NCBI GenBank assembly: GCA_023411645.1
Contig: JAEYON010000151.1
Coordinates: 1-57,012, forward strand
DNA from: Bacillota bacterium
GTDB taxonomy: Bacteria; Bacillota; Clostridia; Acetivibrionales; DTU013
Reading direction: 5' to 3'
DNA: 57,012 nt
Shown: in pieces, positions 1-6,619 of the stretch
Position numbering within the stretch: the stretch's first letter is position 1
How the letters are laid out: every line of letters begins with the position of its first letter
Program-made: the position numbers and the translations under genes
Notes under the pieces: generated by a model
Database searches by the model: none
What the model saw: only the letters and a program-made list of their open reading frames with translations
What the model was told of the DNA's origin: nothing

Positions 1-804
1 TTGTACGCCAGTATCAAGAACGCCAACAACAGGATAGGTCTTATCTTTTTGGGGCTCTTTTACATCAATAATATGGTCTGAATCAAAGCTATCCAATGTT
101 ATTTTGTAAGAAGGCATTGGTTCAATCGAGAATAGTCCTTCAAACTCTTTTATGTCTTCCAAGGAGTGTAAGTTATCAATTGTGACTTTATAAACAACCA
201 AGTCGGGAGTATAGTTTACTTTTGACACTAGCTTTATTCCGTCTATTACGGTGCAAGTTTTTTCGAACAGCTTTCTCACGGAATTATTAAGTTCGTAGTC
301 ACAATAATCAATCAATTTAACCTTTAATGGTTTTGACAAGTCTTTTGGTAATTCAATAGTTGGCTCAAAGCTATCGATTTCATCAATAATTGAAATTACA
401 TATGAATTCTTTTCATAATTGCTAATTCTCTTCTCGACATTTTCAATTACTTTATCAGTACTAACTTTTATCAATAACTCTCTGTCTCCAGAAAACCCTA
501 TAACATTATTGCCTTCAGGAGTCTCAAATAATTTGGATACTTCCTTTCTGTGCGTTTTGGCAATAGCATCAGGATTTATTGCTGTTTTAAGTACAATCGG
601 GAGAAAAGAACCTTTATCACGCTTAGCTTTTAATGCACTTTTAACATATTCTAGATTGTCAACTAAGTCACTTGATTTTGTCCTTAATTCCTCACCTTGT
701 AGCACCCATTTAGGTGGCTTTGAACTTCCACCACCTTCAGTGCCCCTGTCGTCAGTATCCTTTCTTTTTTCGAATATTTTTATAGGTAAATACTTGTCAT
801 CCAT
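1..804 (-). CDS. Subtilisin-like (S8) serine protease, partial, partner of an AAA+ ATPase
   Basis: Only the N-terminal 268 codons are in the window; the gene runs off the left edge with no stop. It starts at an ATG at 804 behind a strong AGGAGG, 12 bases after the stop of the AAA+ ATPase gene, so the two are almost certainly co-transcribed. The first ~255 residues are a charged region with no recognised signal peptide. The last visible residues read PVVGVLDTGVQ, the catalytic-Asp motif (DTG, D264) of the S8 subtilase family. The His and Ser motifs would lie outside the window. An ATPase followed by an intracellular subtilase is the arrangement of the IetAS-type pairs reported as plasmid-stability and anti-phage modules. 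Family call is firm; the defence role is inferred from this pairing and the neighbours. Confidence 0.8.
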   Translation of the reverse strand, partial: MDDKYLPIKIFEKRKDTDDRGTEGGGSSKPPKWVLQGEELRTKSSDLVDNLEYVKSALKAKRDKGSFLPIVLKTAINPDAIAKTHRKEVSKLFETPEGNNVIGFSGDRELLIKVSTDKVIENVEKRISNYEKNSYVISIIDEIDSFEPTIELPKDLSKPLKVKLIDYCDYELNNSVRKLFEKTCTVIDGIKLVSKVNYTPDLVVYKVTIDNLHSLEDIKEFEGLFSIEPMPSYKITLDSFDSDHIIDVKEPQKDKTYPVVGVLDTGVQ

Positions 805-816
805 GGTTTTCCCTCC

Positions 817-1920
817 TTATTCCCCCAATAGATTTCTAACTTGGCGTATTGATATTTTTAAAGTTTTCGCAATATTAGCTTGCGAAACCCCATTATCATT
901 TAAGAATTTGATGATATCTTTTTGTGTAAATGAGCCATGCGTATTGTATAAATAAATTTCGTATATAAAATCATTGAAAGAAACGATATTTTCTCCACTT
1001 ATAACACTTTTTTTTATGGCATTATAGCTAATGTTTTTTATATCAGAAGAAGATAAATTTTCTAGTAGCTTGGTTACGATATCTATCCTTTTAGATTCAG
1101 TTGCAAAATCATAGTTAACGCTTTTTAGAAACAAGTTCATCAACTTTGCAATTTCTTCACTAGTAGGCTTTGGCACTTCGATTATTGTGGAAAATCTTCT
1201 CCAAACTGCAGCGTCTAGTAAGTTATGATGGTTGGTAGCTGCAATTAAGATATTATCCTTACTAAAATCGTCTATATTCTGCAATAGGCTATTAACAACT
1301 CTTTTGAGTTCACCAAGTTCATGTTGGTCATCACGTGCTTTTGCTATAGCATCAAATTCATCTAAAAATAATATGCAGGGCTTTTTCTTTGCAAAATCAA
1401 AAATACTCCTTAAATTCTTTGCCGTGTTTCCTAGAAGTGATGAGACCATAGTATCTAAACGGGCTGTAACTAATGGTAACTGAAGTCTATTGGAAATGTA
1501 ATGAGCAAGACTTGTTTTTCCACACCCAGGAGGACCATACAGTAAAAGGGATGAAGCCACTTCTAGTCCCATCTTTTGCATCTTTTCTCTATATTTTATT
1601 GATTCAATAAAGTCGTCTAGCTTAAGAGTGAGAGATTCGGGCAATATAATGTCATTTGCTTCCTCAGATGCATTTAAAGAAACATCAACTATGCTCAATC
1701 TGCTCTCCTGATCAACTGGGGTTGACATAAACTCATCCAGGTGCACAGGATGTACAGATTTATTGCTTATTAGCTTCTTGATTTTTTCTGCTATTTTTAT
1801 ATCTCCAGATTCACTTAGTTTTTTCGCTAAGAGGTTGGAGTAATTGATTACCTTTTCTTTATCTTTGTCTAGTCCGGCCTCTATAATTTTAACAATCTCT
1901 GTATACACTGTAATCACCAT
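817..1920 (-). CDS. AAA+ ATPase of an ATPase/subtilase pair
   Basis: A 367-residue protein with a central AAA+ module: Walker A GPPGCGKT at about residues 129-136, Walker B LFLDEFDA with D187/E188, then a sensor-1-like stretch ILIAATNHHN and an arginine-finger-like WRRF. The C-terminal ~40 residues look like a helix-turn-helix (VSQANIAKTLKISIRQVRNLL). The N-terminal ~110 residues are helical and charged and may bind substrate. The reading frame is open upstream to about 2055, but a good promoter (-35 at 1983-1988, -10 at 1960-1965) lies inside that extension, so I start at the ATG at 1920. The ribosome site there is weak, and nearby GTG codons at 1917 or 1908 are possible. It is first in a two-gene unit with the S8 protease; the ATPase probably unfolds targets for, or gates, that protease. 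Confidence 0.82.
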   Translation of the reverse strand: MVITVYTEIVKIIEAGLDKDKEKVINYSNLLAKKLSESGDIKIAEKIKKLISNKSVHPVHLDEFMSTPVDQESRLSIVDVSLNASEEANDIILPESLTLKLDDFIESIKYREKMQKMGLEVASSLLLYGPPGCGKTSLAHYISNRLQLPLVTARLDTMVSSLLGNTAKNLRSIFDFAKKKPCILFLDEFDAIAKARDDQHELGELKRVVNSLLQNIDDFSKDNILIAATNHHNLLDAAVWRRFSTIIEVPKPTSEEIAKLMNLFLKSVNYDFATESKRIDIVTKLLENLSSSDIKNISYNAIKKSVISGENIVSFNDFIYEIYLYNTHGSFTQKDIIKFLNDNGVSQANIAKTLKISIRQVRNLLGE

Positions 1921-1959
1921 TCCTATTTTTGTATTTATAATATCACAACTCGTATTAAA

Positions 1960-1988
1960 TGTATAGTATTTCGTTATAATTTTTTCAA
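1960..1988 (-). promoter_or_regulatory. Sigma-A-type promoter for the ATPase/protease pair
   Basis: On the minus strand TTGAAA (1983-1988) is followed after 17 bases by TATACA (1960-1965). It is placed about 40 bases before the chosen ATG and argues against longer start sites. Confidence 0.6.
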
Positions 1989-2100
1989 AAAACGTAATAA
2001 ATATTCGATATATTGCGATTTGATATTGAGAATTGTGTAATAGCATCTCATGCAAAGGTTGAAAGTTTAAAATTTATCACAGCGTTTAAATGAAGTATAT

Positions 2101-2129
2101 TTGAAAGAAAGTCCAAACAGATGTATAAT
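2101..2129 (+). promoter_or_regulatory. Sigma-A-type promoter for the shared-motif gene pair
   Basis: TTGAAA (2101-2106), a 17-base spacer, then a perfect TATAAT (2124-2129). Transcription would begin near 2136, about 34 bases before the ATG at 2170, which decides the start of the next gene. It diverges from the ATPase promoter across a ~110-base AT-rich gap. Confidence 0.75.
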
Positions 2130-2169
2130 TATGTTAATGAAATTTACTAATTTTATGAAGGTGGTAAGA

Positions 2170-3018
2170 ATGGTACAAGGTTTTATTGGCGGGGCAACTT
2201 CTTATGAGGAACAATCTTTAGAAGAAATTATTTTGGATATTGAGAATTGGTGCGAATACACAAAAAATAGAAAAGAGTTTTTAGTACTGAGAAAAGATAA
2301 GTTGAAAGAAATTGGATTTTGGGATAATATACCTTTCAACTTTCAAATGACTCTAGAAACAACGATTATGTATTTTGATACGGTTATTCATGATTTACAC
2401 TTGGTTAAGAATTCTATTGTAAATAGTATGGTGTCAGACCGTGAAATTAAGTTGCTGAGGAAGATAGGTGTTAAAGCAAGAGAGTTCAATAAAGAGTATG
2501 GCCAAACCTATCGTGAAGAACGTGAATGGAAAAAATATGGCGAACCGGATTTTAAAATTGCAGAAGAGATGTATGCAAAAGGAAGAGATTATTTTGTTAC
2601 TATGCAAGATGCTTCCAATGCTGCAGCGAGATTGGAGGATTATATGAGTGACTCAAAAGTTGTTAATAACATTATTTCTGTGGGCGGAAATATAAGCAAC
2701 TCACAAATTCAACAAAATACTACTAATTCAAGTCAGAACATGGCAGTAGATTGTGATTTTGATTATAGTAAAGTTTTGGAAGTATTAAATGAAATTAAGC
2801 AATACTTTGATATAAAGGAATTTGATAAAGCATTTGGAGAAAATTCAGCTAAGGTTAAGCAACTCGTTGCTGAAACTATTGAAATGGCTAACGAAAAGGA
2901 AGAGCCTTCTAAAATTAAGAAAGCTTTAAGTTTATTAAGAGACTTGGCAGTTGGTATAAGTGGTAGTATTATAGCTACAGGAATTTGCGCTATGATACAG
3001 CAATTACCAATGAAGTAG
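2170..3018 (+). CDS. Uncharacterised protein with SQIQQ motif and hydrophobic C-terminus
   Basis: 282 residues from the ATG at 2170 (AAGGTGG five bases upstream; earlier in-frame codons overlap the promoter). I do not recognise the N-terminal ~165 residues, which are helical and rich in charged residues. Residues 173-189 carry G-N-I-S-N-S-Q-I-Q-Q-N-T-T-N-S-S-Q, nearly matching a segment in the next protein. A ~90-residue tail follows: an acidic helix, then a glycine/alanine-rich hydrophobic stretch (LAVGISGSIIATGICAMI) ending six residues before the C-terminus. That tail resembles the C-terminal region often fused to AbiTii proteins and may insert in membranes. It is followed 13 bases later by the AbiTii gene. 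Role in abortive infection is inferred from context; function is unknown. Confidence 0.75.
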   Translation: MVQGFIGGATSYEEQSLEEIILDIENWCEYTKNRKEFLVLRKDKLKEIGFWDNIPFNFQMTLETTIMYFDTVIHDLHLVKNSIVNSMVSDREIKLLRKIGVKAREFNKEYGQTYREEREWKKYGEPDFKIAEEMYAKGRDYFVTMQDASNAAARLEDYMSDSKVVNNIISVGGNISNSQIQQNTTNSSQNMAVDCDFDYSKVLEVLNEIKQYFDIKEFDKAFGENSAKVKQLVAETIEMANEKEEPSKIKKALSLLRDLAVGISGSIIATGICAMIQQLPMK

Positions 3019-3031
3019 GAGGTGATTTCGA

Positions 3032-3673
3032 ATGTCAATAGTATTAGAACTGCAAAGAGAAGCGTTAGATAGCGATTCTGATATATTAGCATTATTGAGA
3101 AAGGCGCTGTTAGTAGCAAGAAAATTAAAATTAACAGAGTTTGGTGAGTGGATTAATAATGAATTGAATGGTTATACGAAACAAGAGCTTATCCCAGAGT
3201 ATAGAAAAGTTAATGGAGAAGTAAAAGCATGGAATCCATATAATGGCTGGATTCCTGTGGTTCCTGACAATAATGAAATCTCATCTTTGATAACTAGTAG
3301 GAAAGTGGCGGATTCTATTCCTAAAATTCAAAGCTTATTACCTTCTGAAAGCCAATTTGTTGTATTTACTTTTCCGCCAGAAATAAATGCACTGCTTGTT
3401 AACTGGACAAGTTTTGAAAGTAAATACCAGTTGTTTGTCGGGAAAAATGCTATGCATGATATAGTTGAAAGAGTTAAAAGCGAGATATTAGAATGGGCAA
3501 TAATTCTAGAAGAAAACGATATATTAGGGGAAAATCTTAGATTTACTGATGAAGAGAAAAATAAAGCTCAAAGTGAACCTGGTATTATAAATTACATAAG
3601 TAACTTTTATGGAGATGTGTCCGATTCACAAATACAGCAAGGCACAAAGAATTCTACCCAAAAAAGAATATAA
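3032..3673 (+). CDS. AbiTii-domain protein ending in a SQIQQ motif
   Basis: 213 residues, start ATG at 3032 with AGGAGGTG seven bases upstream. The N-terminus (ELQREALDSDSDILALLRKA, then KLTEFGEWINNELNGY) is the AbiTii domain, named from a lactococcal abortive-infection protein. The domain occupies about residues 1-180. Residues 194-210 read G-D-V-S-D-S-Q-I-Q-Q-G-T-K-N-S-T-Q and the protein stops three residues later. Longer AbiTii proteins carry an additional C-terminal domain after this motif; here that domain appears to sit in the separate upstream protein, which has the same motif. The two genes are 13 bases apart and share the promoter at 2101-2129. The biochemical activity of AbiTii is not known to me. 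Confidence 0.8.
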   Translation: MSIVLELQREALDSDSDILALLRKALLVARKLKLTEFGEWINNELNGYTKQELIPEYRKVNGEVKAWNPYNGWIPVVPDNNEISSLITSRKVADSIPKIQSLLPSESQFVVFTFPPEINALLVNWTSFESKYQLFVGKNAMHDIVERVKSEILEWAIILEENDILGENLRFTDEEKNKAQSEPGIINYISNFYGDVSDSQIQQGTKNSTQKRI

Positions 3674-3780
3674 TTCAAAGCTTTTTCAATAAAGAATTTA
3701 GATGTTTTTGATATAAAATTTATAAATATAAGTGTTTAGAGAGATAAGGTCTTGAAAGTGCTGAGATAGGAGACAACAAA
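3674..3780 (+). other. AT-rich intergenic spacer
   Basis: About 107 bases with several TATAAA/TTTGAT-like stretches that could form a promoter for the next gene, but no hexamer pair is convincing. No terminator hairpin is seen after the AbiTii gene, so read-through is possible. Confidence 0.4.
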
Positions 3781-5595
3781 ATGGAAGTAAGGTTTTTACT
3801 TAGAGATATTAAAGACATAAGTAAAATATACAGTTCTACAAAAGAAGAGTCTGACAAATTTGGTGAGATTACAAAAACGGAATATGTAGCCATAGATTAT
3901 TATATGGCTGTTTTAAATCAACTAAAGGAATCATGTTGTGAAATTGGCACATACCATCATCAAGGCTGCTTAGAGCGTATCGCTAATGAAGTTTTTACAA
4001 TCAATACTGAAAATTTCGAATATCATATTTCTTTCACTTTTGATACATATGAGAACCATAATCAGTTATCAATTAAAATAACACTCGATGAAAGCGAATT
4101 TTCAAAAACCGAAGATATTAATAGTAACTTGATAAATTTAAATTATGATTTAACATTAGAAAAAATAAAGATACAGCTAAAGGAAATACTAATCAAGGAT
4201 TGGAGCTCTTGCATTTGGGTGGTGGATGAACAATCTGCGGATCTAGCTGTAAAGCTTTATGGATTATTGTATAATACAGAAAATCATATTCGGGCTTTTG
4301 TTAATAGAGTTATGACAGCAAAGTTTGGTGTTAAATGGTTTGAGCTACTTGAATTTAAAAAAGCCCATGCCGATTATGAAAAGACCAAAGTTGACTTTAA
4401 AAGGACAGTTCCATGTTTTATCAATATCGATGATAAGCTTTTGTCATTAACGATTGATACTTTGCTGCAAATTATAAATGGAATTAAGATATACGAGAGG
4501 TCTTTGGAAATAGTACCAGATATTCAGCAGAAGCTTATTGAAAAATTGATTCAGTTGGATAATAACTCCTTATATGAGCAGCTAAGAGGATTGTTAATTT
4601 CAAAATATGATCTTTGGAATGATGTGTTTTCGCCGTTATTTAGTAATTGCCCAAACATAGAGCAAGAGATGAAAAATATCATTAAAAACAGAAATCACAT
4701 TGCTCACAATAAACTGATTGACAGAAGTGCATATATTAAAATGAAGGAAAACATAAATACTGTAAAAGGGTTTATCACTAAAGCAGAAATGAAGTTTGAT
4801 GAAATTGCAGTATCTGATGAAATGTATGAGACATGGGAAGCTATTGATGAAAATGAGCGAGAAAATAAGGAATATATTAATCAAAGAATTGAGGATGAAA
4901 CTGGTATAATTATAAGAGATGAGAAAAGTATTTTTGAATATTACAGTGACTACAGCTATGATTTGTATATGACAATTAGTGATGGTGAATATTTCAACAA
5001 CTCTGTCATTATATCAGACTATACCAAACCTAAAATCGTACAAACCGAACAAAAAATATTTTCTGTAAAAAGCAATGTAAAAGATGAATATGGATTTGAT
5101 ACTTTTGTTCAGTTTGATATTACAGAAGGTCAGGGCGAGGAAAGCAACATGCTAATTGTTGCAAAAAATGAGAATAAAATTATTCTTGAGACTACAATTC
5201 AGTATCGAAATGGGGAAGCCCATGAAGATTATATGGAATGTACATATATACCAGATGGAGATTCTTTTATTGATGAAGATGCTGTAAAAACATTTACAAA
5301 TGAACTAATTGAGTATATACAGGATGAAATGAATGAGATAAAAAATGAGATTGATGCCATGAAATACAGTGTTGTAAAAGATGGAGGAGAACTTCCGGTT
5401 GCTGATATCCCTTGTTGGAGTTGTTGTCAGGAATATATATCAGTTAATGATGACATATATCCCTTTGGGAAATGTATTAATTGCGGAGAATATAATGAAT
5501 TAAAAAAATGTGGACGATGTGAAAGTCTGTACGACCCTGATGAAGGTAATGACTTTTTATGTGGGTATTGTAAATCAAAATTTGAATCAGAGTAG
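3781..5595 (+). CDS. Large HEPN-like protein with C-terminal double zinc ribbon
   Basis: 604 residues, ATG at 3781 with GGAG nine bases upstream. I do not recognise it as a named family. In the middle, residues 304-309 read R-N-H-I-A-H, matching the Rx4-6H signature of HEPN-type nucleases in a helical context (residues ~150-345). The region ~380-530 is acidic and beta-rich. The C-terminus has two zinc-ribbon-like knuckle pairs: C545/C548 with C565/C568, and C577/C580 with C594/C597. A HEPN-like domain next to AbiTii and an ATPase/protease pair fits an RNase effector in a defence island, but HEPN motifs are short, so this is a moderate inference. Base composition is strongly AT-rich, like its neighbours. 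Confidence 0.6.
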   Translation: MEVRFLLRDIKDISKIYSSTKEESDKFGEITKTEYVAIDYYMAVLNQLKESCCEIGTYHHQGCLERIANEVFTINTENFEYHISFTFDTYENHNQLSIKITLDESEFSKTEDINSNLINLNYDLTLEKIKIQLKEILIKDWSSCIWVVDEQSADLAVKLYGLLYNTENHIRAFVNRVMTAKFGVKWFELLEFKKAHADYEKTKVDFKRTVPCFINIDDKLLSLTIDTLLQIINGIKIYERSLEIVPDIQQKLIEKLIQLDNNSLYEQLRGLLISKYDLWNDVFSPLFSNCPNIEQEMKNIIKNRNHIAHNKLIDRSAYIKMKENINTVKGFITKAEMKFDEIAVSDEMYETWEAIDENERENKEYINQRIEDETGIIIRDEKSIFEYYSDYSYDLYMTISDGEYFNNSVIISDYTKPKIVQTEQKIFSVKSNVKDEYGFDTFVQFDITEGQGEESNMLIVAKNENKIILETTIQYRNGEAHEDYMECTYIPDGDSFIDEDAVKTFTNELIEYIQDEMNEIKNEIDAMKYSVVKDGGELPVADIPCWSCCQEYISVNDDIYPFGKCINCGEYNELKKCGRCESLYDPDEGNDFLCGYCKSKFESE

Positions 5596-5629
5596 GTAAT
5601 CTGTCATCGAACATAAAGAGGGGGTAGCT

Positions 5630-5815
5630 ATGGGATATTCATACAGAGGAGTAGTGGAAGGATTGGGGCTCTATTCATCAATGCGAAATATTAATGTAGA
5701 AATAGGAACATTTAAGCATGAGTATAATGCCGTGCTTTCTGATGTTATTTTTGATACAAGGAGTTCGGATGGGTGGAAATTAATTTTTATTAAACGCATA
5801 GATGGATGTTCTTGA
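5630..5815 (+). CDS. Small ORF, probably the 5' part of a frameshifted gene
   Basis: 61 codons, ATG at 5630 with GGGGG seven bases upstream. It reads into a TGA at 5813-5815 that overlaps the next ORF by 14 bases in another frame. The next ORF has no ribosome site of its own. Joined, the two would give a ~195-residue protein, with a beta-rich first half (WKLIFIK) running into the second ORF. This is best explained by a +1 frameshift, either a true pseudogene or a sequence error. The joined product has a weak look of DUF6037 proteins; I would not rely on that. Confidence 0.45.
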   Translation: MGYSYRGVVEGLGLYSSMRNINVEIGTFKHEYNAVLSDVIFDTRSSDGWKLIFIKRIDGCS

Positions 5816-6227
5816 AATTCAAATTCAGCAAGGATATAGATTTACTATTGAAGTGAGTATGGCTTATAACCAGTTTAAAGAATATTTTGGGATTGGTGGT
5901 GGCAAAGGAGAATTTAGTATTAAAGATTTTGTAAGTCACTTAAGTGGGCAAGTTCCTTTGGAGTATCGCATTTCAGACGAAAAAAGAAAAACAATCCTAC
6001 GATACGACAAGCTGGATTGTGAGAGCGATGGAATATATCCTATCGGACTAACAAATTGGGAAGTTGTCCATGCCAAAAACCCTAAATTACCGAATGATAA
6101 ATATCATAGAACAGCTAAGAATATAGCTAAGACAAAAGAATTGTATCCAGAAATTTATGAGGCTACTAAGAATTTAGACATTACAATAATCTATGGACTT
6201 GAACCAATCGAAAAACTGATGATATAA
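5802..6227 (+). CDS. Hypothetical protein, probable 3' part of the frameshifted gene
   Basis: 141 codons if the ATG at 5802 is used, but that codon lies inside the previous ORF with no Shine-Dalgarno sequence. Recognisable conserved-looking segments are a basic helical middle (YRISDEKRKTILRYD) and a C-terminal W-x-x-V...TKELYPEIYEATK stretch. It ends the AT-rich accessory block. If the upstream frameshift is real this is a remnant; if not, translational coupling across the 14-base overlap would be needed. Function unknown. Confidence 0.5.
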   Translation: MDVLEIQIQQGYRFTIEVSMAYNQFKEYFGIGGGKGEFSIKDFVSHLSGQVPLEYRISDEKRKTILRYDKLDCESDGIYPIGLTNWEVVHAKNPKLPNDKYHRTAKNIAKTKELYPEIYEATKNLDITIIYGLEPIEKLMI

Positions 6228-6380
6228 AGTCAGGAAGATGGTGACATTTCGTAGAGGACATTCTGAAGAGGGTGTGCGCTTTTTAACGCATAAGCTATAC
6301 TTTTTAACGGAATAAAAATTACCTTTTCATATTGTAAACGCCGTTAAATTGTATTAAAATCAGAGTGATTAGCCAAAACT

Positions 6381-6427
6381 GATACCGCAGATTGATACAA
6401 TGTATTTATCTGCGGTGTCGTTTTTTA
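6381..6427 (+). terminator. Intrinsic terminator closing the accessory block
   Basis: GATACCGCAGAT (6381-6392) pairs with ATCTGCGGTGTC (6408-6419) apart from one wobble, followed by a GTTTTTT tract. It ends plus-strand transcription from the defence genes. Confidence 0.8.
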
Positions 6428-6563
6428 TATTCTGAAAACCCCAGATGTCAATGACTTTTGAACCCCTATGGTGCATTTAGACTCTATCGGTACCTATATA
6501 TAGCACCGAATCGGTGTAATTTTCATCTAAACTGAAGCCAATACACGGTATATTGTGGCAAGT
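6428..6563. other. Gene-free boundary segment
   Basis: Between the terminator of the accessory block and that of the GH5 gene. It holds a short palindrome CACCGAATCGGTG near 6504 and a stretch (GACTTTTGAACCCC near 6451) reminiscent of insertion-sequence ends, but no ORF and no complete element. The preceding 6228-6380 segment holds two copies of CTTTTTAACG. It may be a scar of island integration. Confidence 0.3.
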
Positions 6564-6608
6564 AATAAAAAGGGCTCCCGCCGGAGACTCATCTCCTTGG
6601 AAACCCTT
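6564..6608 (-). terminator. Intrinsic terminator of the GH5 gene
   Basis: On the minus strand an imperfect hairpin with arms AAGGGTTTCC...GGAGA and TCTCC...GGGAGCCCTT is followed by TTTTTATTACTT. It begins 12 bases after the GH5 stop. Confidence 0.7.
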
Positions 6609-6619
6609 TGTGTCGTGTT

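Noticed and set aside
1921..2055. Upstream extension of the AAA+ ATPase to a start at 2055
   Set aside because: A good promoter lies inside the extension and the extra residues are AT-driven (Ile/Tyr/Phe-rich) with no ribosome site.
1..6400. Prophage or complete mobile element
   Set aside because: No integrase, transposase, structural phage gene or attachment-site duplication is visible; only accessory defence-type genes.
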